From Lachnospiraceae bacterium (lineage in GTDB: Bacteria > Bacillota > Clostridia > Lachnospirales > Lachnospiraceae): a DNA stretch of 64,000 bases. A model generated the notes under the pieces. It did no database searches, was not told the origin of the DNA, and was given only the letters and a program-made list of their open reading frames with translations. Below, in pieces: positions 27,975 to 39,875 of this stretch (position 1 is the stretch's first letter; each line of letters opens with the position of its first letter). A program made the position numbers and the translations under genes. The stretch covers positions 1-64,000 of the forward strand of contig CAJTDL010000014.1 in assembly GCA_910575035.1 (NCBI GenBank), in the 5' to 3' direction.

Positions 27975-29159
27975 TTATTCTGCCTCCACTACAATGGTTT
28001 CTGCCGTTTCAATCGCTGTCTTTACCATTTCATCAATCTGCTCCTGCAGCTTCAGCTCTGACCGCCGGATTACCTTCAGGCTGGGCTTTGTAACGGGATG
28101 CTTTGCCACAAAGATCGTACAACAGTCCTCATAAGGCAGGATAGACGTCTTATAGGCGCCGATTTTCTCCGAAATATTGATGATCTCTATTTTATCAAAC
28201 CCGATCAGCGGGCGATAAACCGGAAATTTACATACATCATCGGTAGCTGCCAGAGAGTGCATGGTCTGGCTGGCCACCTGCCCGATGCTTTCCCCAGTGA
28301 TCAGCCCCAAGGAACCTGTTTCTTCTGCAAAATGCTCCGCAATCCGCATCATATAACGCCGCATGATAATGGTCAGCTCATCATGGGGGCATTTCTCATA
28401 AATATACATCTGAATAGCTGTAAAATCTACTACCTTCAAATAAATAGGGCCTGCATATTTTGCAATTACCTTTGCAAGGTCTATAACCTTTTGCTTTGCC
28501 CGCTCACTGGTATAAGGCGGGGCGTGGAAATAAACGGCGTCAATCTTCACGCCCCGCTTGGCGATCATATAGCCTGCCACCGGGCTGTCAATCCCGCCGG
28601 ATAAAAGCAGCATGCCTTTTCCGCTGGTTCCCACAGGCATGCCGCCAGGGCCCGGGATTGTCTGGGAATAGATGTTGATCATCTTACGTATTTCAATATT
28701 CAGCATAAGCTCTGGGTTATGGACATCCACCTTCATATTAGGGAAAGCCTCTAAGATCCGCTCACCCAAGGCGGCGTTCACCTCCATGGAAGGCATGGGG
28801 TAATTTTTCCGTGCCCGGCGGGTGTGGACCTTGAATGTCAGGGATTTAGAGCCATAATTGGCTTCCAGATACTCAATGACATCCCGTGCCAGCTGCTCAA
28901 AGCCCTGGTCTTCCCGTATTTCTACTGGGCAGATTCCTACAATTCCAAATACGCATTGCAGGCGCTCGGTTACCTCCTCCTGGTCGCATTCCTCCAGGGA
29001 CTCAATGTAAATACGCCCTTGCTCTTTGGTAACTTGAAAAGCGCCTTCTATAGGCCTTAAGGCGTGTTTGATCTGGCGGACTAAGGCATCTTCGAATAGA
29101 TGGCGGTTTTTGCCTTTTATGCCGATTTCTCCATATTTGATTAAAAATGCATTTGACAT
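27975..29159 (-). CDS. thiI: tRNA 4-thiouridine synthase ThiI
   Basis: This 394-residue protein has an N-terminal ferredoxin-like and THUMP region and a PP-loop SGGIDSPVAGYMI near 187. The C-terminal rhodanese extension of the enterobacterial form is absent, as in Bacillus. It adenylates U8 of tRNA for thiolation. The cysteine desulfurase that supplies sulfur is encoded 54 nt upstream, as in Bacillus nifZ-thiI. GGAGGATC precedes the ATG. Confidence 0.96.
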   Translation of the reverse strand: MSNAFLIKYGEIGIKGKNRHLFEDALVRQIKHALRPIEGAFQVTKEQGRIYIESLEECDQEEVTERLQCVFGIVGICPVEIREDQGFEQLARDVIEYLEANYGSKSLTFKVHTRRARKNYPMPSMEVNAALGERILEAFPNMKVDVHNPELMLNIEIRKMINIYSQTIPGPGGMPVGTSGKGMLLLSGGIDSPVAGYMIAKRGVKIDAVYFHAPPYTSERAKQKVIDLAKVIAKYAGPIYLKVVDFTAIQMYIYEKCPHDELTIIMRRYMMRIAEHFAEETGSLGLITGESIGQVASQTMHSLAATDDVCKFPVYRPLIGFDKIEIINISEKIGAYKTSILPYEDCCTIFVAKHPVTKPSLKVIRRSELKLQEQIDEMVKTAIETAETIVVEAE

Positions 29160-29213
29160 TTTGGGGATCCTCCTGTATGTGTTTTTCGCCGACAGTTAGC
29201 CACAGTCTTTTTC

Positions 29214-30368
29214 TTAATGCCTAGTGAACCTCTGGAGCATAGGAACCACTGCCTTTAGGGCGGACAGACAGTAATCCACTTCTTCCAGGGTATTTTCTGC
29301 ACAGAAGCTAATACGGATTGTAGAGTCCAGGTATTCCTTTTTTATGCCGATAGCCTGGAGGGTGCGGCTGGGGGCAGGTTTATGGGAAGCGCAGGCGCTC
29401 CCTGCGGATACATAAATCTGCTTGTCCTCCAGGGCATGGAGCAATACCTCGCTGCGTACGCCTTCTACAGTGAGGCTTAGGATGTGCGGTGCGCTTTCCC
29501 TGCCTGCCTTGCCGTTAAAATGTGCCCAGGGTTCCTGTGCAAGGCCATTTCGGAAGGCTTCCTTTAATTGGTACAGGCGCTCCTGTTTTTCGTCAAAGCG
29601 GTCATAGGACTCCATGGCTGCCTGACCCAGGCCAGCAATGCCTGGTACGTTTTCTGTACCAGAGCGCAGGCCTCCTTGCTGCCCGCCGCCAAAGATGATA
29701 GGCTTTAGCTTGGTTTTTTCTTTGATGTAGAGGAAGCCAATGCCTTTGGGGCCATGAATTTTATGGCCGCTGACAGACATTAAGTCAATGCCCAGCTTTT
29801 TGGGGTGGATCCTATATTTTCCGTAGGCTTGGATAGCGTCTACATGGAACAGGGCGGCGGGATTTTTGCGCTTTATGATTTCGGCTGCCTGGTCAATAGG
29901 CTCCACAGCGCCGATTTCGTTGTTTACGTACATAATGGAAACCAGAATTGTTTCCGGGGTTATGCTAGCCTCCAGCTGCTCCAGGGAAATCGTGCCATAT
30001 TGGTCTACCTCCAGGTAGGTAACAGAAAAGCCTTGCTCCTCTAAAAATTTCATGGGGCTGTCTACGGCTGGGTGCTCAATGCTTGTGGTGATCAGATGCA
30101 TGCCGCTGCGTTTGTTAGCCATGGCTGAGCCGATAATGGCCAAGTTATTGGATTCGGTGCCTCCGGAGGTGAAGATAATTTCCGTATCCTTGGCCTTTAA
30201 AGTTTTGCATATGCGGGCGCGAGCCTCTTTGATGTAGGATTCTCCTTCTACTCCTTTTTGATGGAGGGAGGATGGGTTGCCGTAGCCTTCGCATAGAGCC
30301 TGCGCCATAAGAGCCTGGGCAGCGGGGGAACATTTGGTCGTAGATGAATTGTCTAAATATACTTGCAT
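29214..30368 (-). CDS. Cysteine desulfurase (NifS/IscS type)
   Basis: This 384-residue PLP enzyme has the lysine motif SGHKIHGPKGIGF and an active-site loop SAGSACASHKPAPS with its Cys near 325. It removes sulfur from cysteine as a persulfide. Its place directly before thiI points to NifZ-like service in tRNA thiolation, although it could also feed iron-sulfur assembly. The length is normal. Confidence 0.94.
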   Translation of the reverse strand: MQVYLDNSSTTKCSPAAQALMAQALCEGYGNPSSLHQKGVEGESYIKEARARICKTLKAKDTEIIFTSGGTESNNLAIIGSAMANKRSGMHLITTSIEHPAVDSPMKFLEEQGFSVTYLEVDQYGTISLEQLEASITPETILVSIMYVNNEIGAVEPIDQAAEIIKRKNPAALFHVDAIQAYGKYRIHPKKLGIDLMSVSGHKIHGPKGIGFLYIKEKTKLKPIIFGGGQQGGLRSGTENVPGIAGLGQAAMESYDRFDEKQERLYQLKEAFRNGLAQEPWAHFNGKAGRESAPHILSLTVEGVRSEVLLHALEDKQIYVSAGSACASHKPAPSRTLQAIGIKKEYLDSTIRISFCAENTLEEVDYCLSALKAVVPMLQRFTRH

Positions 30369-30393
30369 TGTTTTTCTCCAAAAAATATTGTCG

Positions 30394-31140
30394 TTAATCT
30401 TCCAAGGCGTAGATAAGCATGGCCAGGGCGGCAGAAGCGGCTGTCTCTGTGCGGAGGATGCGGTTTCCTAAGGAAATGACCTCCATCCTGCCCTGGGCGG
30501 CTTTTTGTTGGGCGGCTTCTACTTCTTGTATGGAAAACCCTCCTTCGGGGCCTATGAAAATGCCTATGGTGCCTTCCTTCTTTAAATTTTGGAACACCTC
30601 TCGGGTGTGTGCCATGCCGCGTTCCTGCTCATAAGGGAAAAGGCATGCATCCAGGCTTTGGGAATATTCCATTGCCTCAGAAAAGCTTTGGATCTGGCCA
30701 ATTTGGGGAATGATGCTGCGCTTTGACTGTTTGGCTGCGCTTTCTGCAATAGCCTGCCAGCGGGCGCGCTTGGCTTCTGCCCTCTTGGCGTCTAATTTTA
30801 CCACACAATTCTGCATGGCAACGGGAATAATCTCATGGACGCCTAGTTCTATGGATTTCTGGATGACCCATTCCATTTTATCACTTTTGGGAAGCGCCTG
30901 GAACAAAGTAACCTGGACAGGCAGCTCTGTTCCCTGGCATGGCTCCAAAATGTGCAGAGTAATCTGGTCTTTTTCTATTTCTGTGATTTCGCATAGGAAA
31001 TCTCCGCCTTTATTGTCACTGATGCGCACTTGCTCTCCTGGGCGCATACGCAGGGCATTTTTTATATGGTTTACATCGCTGCCAGTGATCACGGCTTTTT
31101 CCGCTAGGATCTGCCCTGGCTCTACAAAAAACTGAAACAT
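30394..31140 (-). CDS. rsmE: 16S rRNA m3U1498 methyltransferase RsmE
   Basis: This 248-residue SPOUT-class methyltransferase has the end motif GPEGGFSIQEVEAA and LGNRILRTETAA, typical of RsmE. It methylates U1498 of 16S rRNA. It follows prmA by 11 nt, which shows co-transcription. Confidence 0.96.
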   Translation of the reverse strand: MFQFFVEPGQILAEKAVITGSDVNHIKNALRMRPGEQVRISDNKGGDFLCEITEIEKDQITLHILEPCQGTELPVQVTLFQALPKSDKMEWVIQKSIELGVHEIIPVAMQNCVVKLDAKRAEAKRARWQAIAESAAKQSKRSIIPQIGQIQSFSEAMEYSQSLDACLFPYEQERGMAHTREVFQNLKKEGTIGIFIGPEGGFSIQEVEAAQQKAAQGRMEVISLGNRILRTETAASAALAMLIYALED

Positions 31141-31151
31141 CCTTTTCTCCT

Positions 31152-32102
31152 TTAAATCAATTTAGCTGTTATCCCAACCCATTCCCCCTGATGGTTCACT
31201 TCCAATATTTCAAACCCAGCAGCCCGAATCGCTGCAATCACTGCTTCTTCCTTGAAGTCAATGATCCCACTGGAGATATAAATCCCCCCTTTTTTCAAGT
31301 GGTTCGGAATCACCGGGCTTAAGGGGATAATAACATCTGCAAGGATATTGGCAACTGCAATATCATATTCTTTGCCCACTTTCCGCTGCAGTCCGGAATC
31401 CTCAATCAAGTTTCCATGATAAAATACAGCCTGCCCTTCCGGCAGATGGTTGGCCTGCATGTTCTCCCTGGCAGCCTCCATGCAGATTGGGTCGATATCA
31501 GTTCCTGTTACGGCATTCGCCCCTAATTTCAGGCTGGCTAAAGACAGGATGCCACTCCCACAGCCTATGTCTAAGACTTTATCCCCTGGCACAAGGCGCT
31601 TGCAAAGCTGGCGGATACAGAGCTGGGTCGTTTCGTGCTTACCTGTGCCAAAGGAAGTGCCTGGGTCAATTTCAATTATATGGCGGTAATCCTGTTTGCC
31701 AGGGATATCTTCCCAGGTAGGCTTGATCAAAATATCTTCAATGACAAAGGGCTTGAAATACTGCTTCCAGTTATTGATCCAATCTTTGTCCTCTGTCTCT
31801 CCCTGCCGGATGGCGCCCTTGCCGATTTCCACAAACATCCGCAAGCCCTCCAGCTCCTCACGCACCTGGCGCAGCAGTTCCTCATGGGGTTCCCCTGCAT
31901 CTAGGAAAAAGCTGATAAAGGCTACCCCGTCATCTGGAGGAAGCTCCGGCAGGATATCAATAAACATCTGCTCCTTTTCCCTGGCGGATAAGGGGATTTT
32001 GTCTTCAATCTGAACCCCTTCCACCCCCAGATCTGCCAGCATACTGCTGACAAAATCCTCTGCCTGGGTTGTGGTTTGGATCGTATATTTTTTCCATTTC
32101 AT
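31152..32102 (-). CDS. prmA: Ribosomal protein L11 methyltransferase
   Basis: This 316-residue protein starts MKWKKYTIQTTTQAED and has the SAM motif VLDIGCGSGILSLASLKLGA and the NIL motif VANILADVII. It methylates L11. The ATG at 32102 follows GGAGGAAAATA. In Bacillus prmA follows dnaJ directly; here a 3-kb surface protein gene separates them. Confidence 0.96.
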   Translation of the reverse strand: MKWKKYTIQTTTQAEDFVSSMLADLGVEGVQIEDKIPLSAREKEQMFIDILPELPPDDGVAFISFFLDAGEPHEELLRQVREELEGLRMFVEIGKGAIRQGETEDKDWINNWKQYFKPFVIEDILIKPTWEDIPGKQDYRHIIEIDPGTSFGTGKHETTQLCIRQLCKRLVPGDKVLDIGCGSGILSLASLKLGANAVTGTDIDPICMEAARENMQANHLPEGQAVFYHGNLIEDSGLQRKVGKEYDIAVANILADVIIPLSPVIPNHLKKGGIYISSGIIDFKEEAVIAAIRAAGFEILEVNHQGEWVGITAKLI

Positions 32103-32171
32103 TATTTTCCTCCTCAAATGGGCATGCCTGCCATTTGCAAATGCAGCGGCAAAAACCATCTTTTCTCACCG

Positions 32172-35100
32172 TTACAGAATCTTAACGCTTTTTGTGCCGC
32201 TGTAGCTTCCATATACCTTCGTGCTTCCCACATTTTTGTAAGCCCTGACGCGAAAACCGTATTTATTCCCTTTTTTCAGTCCGGATTTTGTGTAAGATAC
32301 TTTAGTTGCGCTGGTAAGCGTTTTTACTCTTTTATATTTTCCAGTTCCAGTCCTCATATAAACCTCATATCCGCTGGCTCCCGCCACTTTTTTCCAGGTA
32401 ACTTTGGCTTTTCTGCTGCCACTCTTTTTTACAGAAGACAGTTTTACCTGGGATGGGGCGGTGGCAGCTTTTACGGAGGCAGACTTAGCGGCATAAACCT
32501 TTTGGCCGTCTACCAACCGGTAGGGTGTGATCTTTAAAGTGTATGCTGTCCCAGATTTTAGCTTGGTAAAGGCAACCGAATTGGTGGCGGCAGTTTTGGC
32601 GCTGACTTTTTTGCTTCCCTGGGAAAGCACCAATTCATAGCGTATGCCAGCTGCCTTTTTCCAGGTAAACTTCAGGGAATTTACGGTTGCCTTGCTTACT
32701 TTCTGCCCAGAGACATTTCCAGGCCTTTGGGGGATCAGCATGGGGATTTCTTCGGTATAGGCATCCCCGCAGATTTTGCAGGCATAGGTCTGGAAACCTT
32801 TCTGGACCGTAGTCGGCTCCCGTTTTATTATCAGTTCATATTGATGGCCTGGGCAGGTTACCGTTACCTGCACCTGGATACCGGAAACCTCTTTATAATT
32901 ATTTGCGTCATTGGGCACATATTTTACAGCGCAAGTGAATGTCCCTTCCTTCGAAAAGCGCATATTGGCATTTTCCCAAAGAAACCCTTCCGGGAGCCCT
33001 ATTGCCTCTAAGGATTCCCCGCAGTTTCCATGCAGTCCGCTTGGTACGGTGTAGGCAGGCTCCGCTTTTTCAATTACAATTGACACATTTCCTATAAACG
33101 GCTGGTATCCTTCCCTCTCGACCCTGTAAGATACCTGGTATGTCCCTGCATTTATAATTGTGGGCTGCATACCGCCAAAGACACCGCCCTCCCCTGCAAA
33201 GAGAACCTTGTCGCCTTCCAAAATTCCCTTCAGCACAATCTCCGCTGCTGTGCCATCGTAAGTCTTCTGTATATCCTCAGCATGAATGCCTTCCAATCCA
33301 GGCAGGCTTGGGTTTAACGGATCAATTTCTTCTGTATATGTGCTGCCGCAAATACGGCAGGTATAAAGCCTCTCCCCTTTTTCTGCACTGGTTGGCTCTT
33401 TTGTTACCGTCACTGTATATTCGTGCCCTGGGCAGCTTACAGCCACTTCCACTTGGATATCAGAAACCTCTTTATAATTTCTGGTGTCACTGGGCACATA
33501 TTTCACAAGATAAGTATAGTTCCCTTCCTGGGACAACTGTGTGCTTGCCGGCGTCTGCCAGGAGAATCCCTCAGGAAGGGCTACCGACGCCAATGTCTCC
33601 CCGCTGCTTCCTTTCAGCCCGGCAGGCGCTGTATAAGCAGGGACTGCCTGTTCTATGGACACAACCGCCTTGCCTGTAAACGGCAGCCAGCCAGCCCTTT
33701 CCACCCGGTAGGATACCTGATATGTCCCTGCATTTACCATGGATGGCTGGGAGGCGCTGTAGGACGATTCGCCTTCCAGGGCATAACGCACCACATCCCC
33801 TGCCTGGGTGCCTGTGACAGTAATCCTTTTTGCGCTTCCATCATACACGGCATGCACATCATCTGCGCTGATTCCTGTGATTTCAGGAACCACTGGCTGC
33901 TCCAGCTCTGGGAGCGTATAGGCCTGCACATTCTGCTTTGCTGGAAGGTTAGGGGAATTCTGCACTGCATAGCAGAGTTGGCTATCCCTGACTGTAAAAC
34001 CATAAATACAATGATTTGCTGGAACCGACGGGCTGTAAACCACCTCATTTGTGCCATCCTGGTTCAGCCTGCGCAGGTCATTTTTGGTGCTAAAGTAAAT
34101 ATTCCCATTTGCTTTATCCAAATACATAAAGCTTGTTGAATAATAAGAAGATGACGTGCCCCACAAATCCCCTGCATAAACGGCTGTTTCCGAACCGCTT
34201 AAGAGGCCGCTCTTTTTTACTAAATTCACTTTTCGGGTATTCCCATCATATTTTGAATAATACCATGCGCCCTGATTGTGGATAATCGCTGATGTAATGT
34301 CCGTCCAAAAAGCACTGTTGTATGCTGTGGATGTGGCCTTATAATCGGAAACCCACCCAGAATGCTCATGGCTGCTGTCAGAAATCACACTGTCGCTGAG
34401 CAGGAAATAACTGTGTGTGGCACGCCCAATCAAATCCCTGGTGGGGTCATCCCAGGTAACATCCACATGGTACCATTGGCTGCCTATGTAAATCATATTC
34501 CAGGCATGCACCATTTCACTGCTGGAAACAGTAATACAGGGAATCCCAAAACGGTCTTTCATAATATAGGCAAAAGCCCCGGCGTATCCATCGCAAACTG
34601 CCATCCGATTAACTAATGCCCCGTAGGCAGAATGGGATACAGCCGGCAATGTGCCGCTATTCAGCCGGTCTAAGTCATATTCGCAGTGCAGCGCAAGGTA
34701 ATCATGGACTGCCAATGCCTTCTCCACATCACTCAGGGAGGCATCCACCTGCGCCGCTGCCAGATCCACTTCTGCTTCTAATTCCTCCCGGTATTGCGGA
34801 ATCTCCTCCTTTGGAAAGCGGTAGCTGACAGAATAGCTGACAATATACCCGCCGCTATAAGAATACCGCACGCTTGAATTCACATAAAAAAGCTCTGGAT
34901 GGTTATTTAAAACCTGAAAAAATGGCGTGCCAGCATCCCCTACCGGAATCTTGTAGGCAGAAACATTAATGCTGTCCGGCAGCTTTTTCAATTCATCCAC
35001 CATATATTCCTCAAAGCTCAGGCCCGCCTGCCTGCCCTTGGCAGAATACTGCGGATACCTCTCCTCTGGCTCCTGGAAATAAACGGAATCATAGCGGTTC

Positions 35101-35222
35101 TCCTCCGTTAATGCAGCTTCCTCTGTCTTCAGGCCATTTTCGCCTGTTTCCGCAGATACCGGAACTGCAGTAAACAATAATGCCATAACTACTATCCATA
35201 CAATCCACTTCTTTTTGCCCAT
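32172..35222 (-). CDS. Secreted transglutaminase-like protein with repeated domains and Fn3
   Basis: This 1016-residue protein has a signal peptide (MGKKKWIVWIVVMALLFTAV..., cut near VSAE). Residues about 165-275 are a transglutaminase-like Cys protease domain with candidate Cys (MAVCDGYAG), His (MVHAWNMIY) and Asp (HVDVTWDDPT). Then come two copies of a repeat of about 200 residues (about 445-630 and 645-830). Each copy has a YDG...VNAGTYQVSYRV beta-domain and a Cys/His unit ending YTCRICGSTYTEEI or YACKICGDAYTEEI. Two Fn3-like domains end the protein. No sortase motif or membrane anchor is seen, so it is probably secreted. It lies between dnaJ and prmA, an unusual place. Confidence 0.85.
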   Translation of the reverse strand: MGKKKWIVWIVVMALLFTAVPVSAETGENGLKTEEAALTEENRYDSVYFQEPEERYPQYSAKGRQAGLSFEEYMVDELKKLPDSINVSAYKIPVGDAGTPFFQVLNNHPELFYVNSSVRYSYSGGYIVSYSVSYRFPKEEIPQYREELEAEVDLAAAQVDASLSDVEKALAVHDYLALHCEYDLDRLNSGTLPAVSHSAYGALVNRMAVCDGYAGAFAYIMKDRFGIPCITVSSSEMVHAWNMIYIGSQWYHVDVTWDDPTRDLIGRATHSYFLLSDSVISDSSHEHSGWVSDYKATSTAYNSAFWTDITSAIIHNQGAWYYSKYDGNTRKVNLVKKSGLLSGSETAVYAGDLWGTSSSYYSTSFMYLDKANGNIYFSTKNDLRRLNQDGTNEVVYSPSVPANHCIYGFTVRDSQLCYAVQNSPNLPAKQNVQAYTLPELEQPVVPEITGISADDVHAVYDGSAKRITVTGTQAGDVVRYALEGESSYSASQPSMVNAGTYQVSYRVERAGWLPFTGKAVVSIEQAVPAYTAPAGLKGSSGETLASVALPEGFSWQTPASTQLSQEGNYTYLVKYVPSDTRNYKEVSDIQVEVAVSCPGHEYTVTVTKEPTSAEKGERLYTCRICGSTYTEEIDPLNPSLPGLEGIHAEDIQKTYDGTAAEIVLKGILEGDKVLFAGEGGVFGGMQPTIINAGTYQVSYRVEREGYQPFIGNVSIVIEKAEPAYTVPSGLHGNCGESLEAIGLPEGFLWENANMRFSKEGTFTCAVKYVPNDANNYKEVSGIQVQVTVTCPGHQYELIIKREPTTVQKGFQTYACKICGDAYTEEIPMLIPQRPGNVSGQKVSKATVNSLKFTWKKAAGIRYELVLSQGSKKVSAKTAATNSVAFTKLKSGTAYTLKITPYRLVDGQKVYAAKSASVKAATAPSQVKLSSVKKSGSRKAKVTWKKVAGASGYEVYMRTGTGKYKRVKTLTSATKVSYTKSGLKKGNKYGFRVRAYKNVGSTKVYGSYSGTKSVKIL

Positions 35223-35394
35223 ACAATCCTCCTTTTACTTTTATATTTCCAAACTACTCCATTAGCTGCCCATACAATTTACTGCTGATACGCCTGCTGA
35301 AATGGTTATATAGGAGCAAAATATTTTTTACTTTTTCTAGTATAATCAATATCCGCCCTCTCTGCAACCATTTATTTTCCCAAAAATCCCGGCT

Positions 35395-35640
35395 GGCTGC
35401 CTGTTGTTACTATTCACGCTCTGGGGGCCGCTCATAGCAACAATTCGGGGCGATATTTAAGGTTTTGCTTCGCAAAAACTGCCCCTCACTCCTGAATCAT
35501 GTTCTCACGGAATGCGCAGTTCAGCGCATTCCTGAGCTGTGAATACTGCCTGTTATCCAGAACCACATTGCATAAATTATAGTGAAAAACAGCACTTGAT
35601 ATTTGCCAGGACAAGACGGAGGAAGGAGGCAATGCGGTAC
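35395..35640. other. Structured non-coding stretch downstream of dnaJ
   Basis: No convincing gene is seen in 35223-35646. It contains a perfect 9-bp hairpin (35509-35517 with 35524-35532, GGAATGCGC) and a second short hairpin at about 35462-35478 (TTTTGC, TTC, GCAAAA). A minus-strand frame across it has poor composition and no ribosome site. It looks like a dispersed intergenic repeat or an RNA element, but this cannot be settled from one copy. Confidence 0.35.
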
Positions 35641-35646
35641 TGGCAC

Positions 35647-35693
35647 AAAAAGCGAGATAACATCCCTCCCCCAAAGGCACGTTTACCTCGCTT
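35647..35693 (-). terminator. Terminator of the heat-shock operon
   Basis: On the minus strand AAGCGAGGTAAAC pairs with GTTATCTCGCTT around a 20-nt loop, followed by a T-run. It starts 13 nt beyond the dnaJ stop codon. Confidence 0.8.
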
Positions 35694-35705
35694 CTCTTAT
35701 TTCCT

Positions 35706-36890
35706 TCACTTATCTTCAAATGACTCTTTCAGCTTATCCATAAACCCTCTTTTCTTGCCGTGCCTTCCCGTCGTGGCAGCTGTCCCATTGCCATTCTTCA
35801 ACGACTGCACGCTGGCCTCATCAAACCTGCGCAGCGCTTCCTTCGCTTCTTCGTTCAGCCCTGTGGGCACCTGTACCACCAGAGTTACATAATGATCCCC
35901 ACGGAGTGAAGAATTCCGTAAAGATGGGATTCCTTTCCCCTTCAGCCGGATCCTGGTATCTGTCTGCGTCCCTGGCTTCACATCATACAGAATATCCCCA
36001 TCAATGGTACTGATCCGCACCTCGCCTCCCAATGCCGCCTGGGCAAAGGAAATCGGCGCTGTAGAGTATATGTTCATATCCTGCCGCTGGAAGATCGGAT
36101 GCCTGGAAACATTTACCTCTACCAGTAAATCCCCCCTTGGGCCGCCATTGGTTCCTGGCTCCCCTTTCTCACGGATACGTACGCTCTGCCCATTGTCAAT
36201 CCCTGCTGGAATGGATACCTTAATCTTCCTGCGCTTTGCAATATATCCTGTCCCACGGCAGTCTGGGCATTTCTCTTTGATGATCTTCCCAGTCCCACGG
36301 CAGTCCGGGCAAGTCTCCGCACTCTGCACCACGCCCAGGAATGACTGCCTGGTATAGACAACCTTCCCTTTGCCCCCGCATTTCGTGCAAGTCTCCGGGC
36401 TGGTTCCCGGCTTTGCCCCTGTGGTATGGCAGGTGGTACATTCATCCTTTAGGGTGATTTCAATTTCTTTCTCACAGCCAAAGGCCGCCTCTTCAAATGT
36501 AATGCGCACTGCCGCACGCAGGTTTGCGCCCTTCATCGGGCCATTGCTGGCGGAACGCCTTCTGGAACCGCCGCCAAATAAATCTCCAAATATATCGCCA
36601 AATATATCGCCCATATCCATACCAGAGAAATCAAATCCGCCTCCGCCGCCCATGCCGCCATCAAAAGCAGCGTGGCCAAACTGGTCATATTGCCGTTTCT
36701 TCTCTGGATCGCTCAATACGGCATACGCCTCAGAAGCCTCCTTAAACTTTTTCTCAGCATCTGCATCTCCCGGGTTCATATCTGGATGGTATTTTTTCGC
36801 AAGCTGACGGTATGCCTTCTTGATTGCGGCATCATCCGCATTTTTATCTACTCCCAGGACTTCATAATAATCTCGTTTCTGTTCTGCCAT
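35706..36890 (-). CDS. dnaJ: Chaperone protein DnaJ
   Basis: This 394-residue protein has a J domain with HPD ([11 protein letters not shown]), a Gly-rich linker, a four-repeat zinc domain (about 150-215) and a C-terminal substrate domain. The first zinc repeat reads CTTCHTTG rather than CxxCxGxG, but all Cys are present. It stimulates DnaK ATPase. It is the last gene of the hrcA operon. Confidence 0.97.
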   Translation of the reverse strand: MAEQKRDYYEVLGVDKNADDAAIKKAYRQLAKKYHPDMNPGDADAEKKFKEASEAYAVLSDPEKKRQYDQFGHAAFDGGMGGGGGFDFSGMDMGDIFGDIFGDLFGGGSRRRSASNGPMKGANLRAAVRITFEEAAFGCEKEIEITLKDECTTCHTTGAKPGTSPETCTKCGGKGKVVYTRQSFLGVVQSAETCPDCRGTGKIIKEKCPDCRGTGYIAKRRKIKVSIPAGIDNGQSVRIREKGEPGTNGGPRGDLLVEVNVSRHPIFQRQDMNIYSTAPISFAQAALGGEVRISTIDGDILYDVKPGTQTDTRIRLKGKGIPSLRNSSLRGDHYVTLVVQVPTGLNEEAKEALRRFDEASVQSLKNGNGTAATTGRHGKKRGFMDKLKESFEDK

Positions 36891-36991
36891 GACTTTTTCC
36901 TCTCATATGATAAAAACTACCGCAAAAACATCCTCTGCCTGCTTCAATGCAGCTTTATTTTGCAGCAATATCCACGACTCTCCAAACAGTC

Positions 36992-37021
36992 AAATCCCCC
37001 GCAGCGAACCACGGGAGATTT
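36992..37021 (-). promoter_or_regulatory. UUCG-capped hairpin between dnaK and dnaJ
   Basis: A 13-bp stem (with G-U pairs) is closed by a TTCG tetraloop on the minus strand. No U-run follows, so it is more likely an mRNA processing or stability element, or a weak attenuator, than a terminator. Confidence 0.5.
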
Positions 37022-37060
37022 AACCCTATCTTTATACGCAGCTATTTTGTACAGCTGCCC

Positions 37061-38953
<1,893 letters not shown>

Positions 38954-39049
38954 TTAATATTTATATGATTTACTGTTGCTTTCTATAATAAAGATAAACC
39001 ATTCCCATTTTAACAGCCTGCACTATGCATCGTTTCAGCGCCGCCTAAA

Positions 39050-39727
39050 TCACTGTACCACGGACACCATGCTGTGCCTTACCACGCTATCCCGGTACAT
39101 ATAGCCCTTTTGCATTTCCTGGGCTACCATGCCGGATTCAAATTCCTCACTTTCCACCTGCATCACTGCATTGTGGAAATCTGGGTTAAATTCCGTCCCT
39201 ACTGCCTCAATGGGCTTTACATCCAGGCTTTCCAGCTCCGCCATCAACTGTTTATAAATCTTATCCATGCCCTGTACAAAGGGATCTTCCATTTGATCCT
39301 CTGGGACGGCAGCCAACCCTCTCTCAAAATTGTCCACTACTGGAAGGATTTTCTCTATCACGCTTTTCGCGCCTACCTCAAACATCTGGCCCTTTTCCTT
39401 TTCTGTCCGTTTGCGGAAGTTGTCAAATTCTGCCATCTGCCTCTGCACCCGGTCGGTCAGCTCTGCAATTTTCTCATCCTGCTTATTTTTCTTCTCTTTT
39501 CTCTTAAAAAAGCTTTTCTTCTCTGCGCCTTCCCCTTCTGTGCCTTCCCCTTCTGCCCCTTCTTCAGAAGCCTCTGCATCTTCCGGCTCTTCTCCCTCTG
39601 GGGCGCCTTCCGGCAATTCTTCTTCCTGTGCTGCCTCCTGGATGTTTTCTTCTTTTGCTTCCATCACTTCCTCCGCTTCTTCCTGGAACACTTCTTCCAT
39701 CTGATCTATATCCTTATGCTCTGCCAT
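39050..39727 (-). CDS. grpE: Nucleotide exchange factor GrpE
   Basis: This 225-residue protein starts MAEHKDIDQMEE. It has a very acidic, disordered N terminus of about 75 residues, a long coiled coil and the C-terminal beta domain (VGTEFNPDFHNAVM, RDSVVRHSMV). GrpE releases ADP from DnaK. The acidic extension is longer than in many relatives. The ATG at 39727 was chosen over an upstream frame because family similarity begins here and GAAAGG lies upstream. Confidence 0.95.
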   Translation of the reverse strand: MAEHKDIDQMEEVFQEEAEEVMEAKEENIQEAAQEEELPEGAPEGEEPEDAEASEEGAEGEGTEGEGAEKKSFFKRKEKKNKQDEKIAELTDRVQRQMAEFDNFRKRTEKEKGQMFEVGAKSVIEKILPVVDNFERGLAAVPEDQMEDPFVQGMDKIYKQLMAELESLDVKPIEAVGTEFNPDFHNAVMQVESEEFESGMVAQEMQKGYMYRDSVVRHSMVSVVQ

Positions 39728-39875
39728 ACCTGTCCGCCTTTCTATCTTTCTATCCTCTACCCTATTTTTCCCTATATGGCGCAATAAAAAACAGCCTTTC
39801 CGCCATACGCACTTCCTGTAAAGAACATCTTTTATTCTATGTGCTGCCAGTCAAATACCCATGTAGACATGGCTG

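Noticed and set aside
35486-35719. Minus-strand 77-residue ORF overlapping the dnaJ terminator
   Set aside because: It runs through the terminator stem, has no ribosome site and has odd composition; it was treated as non-coding.
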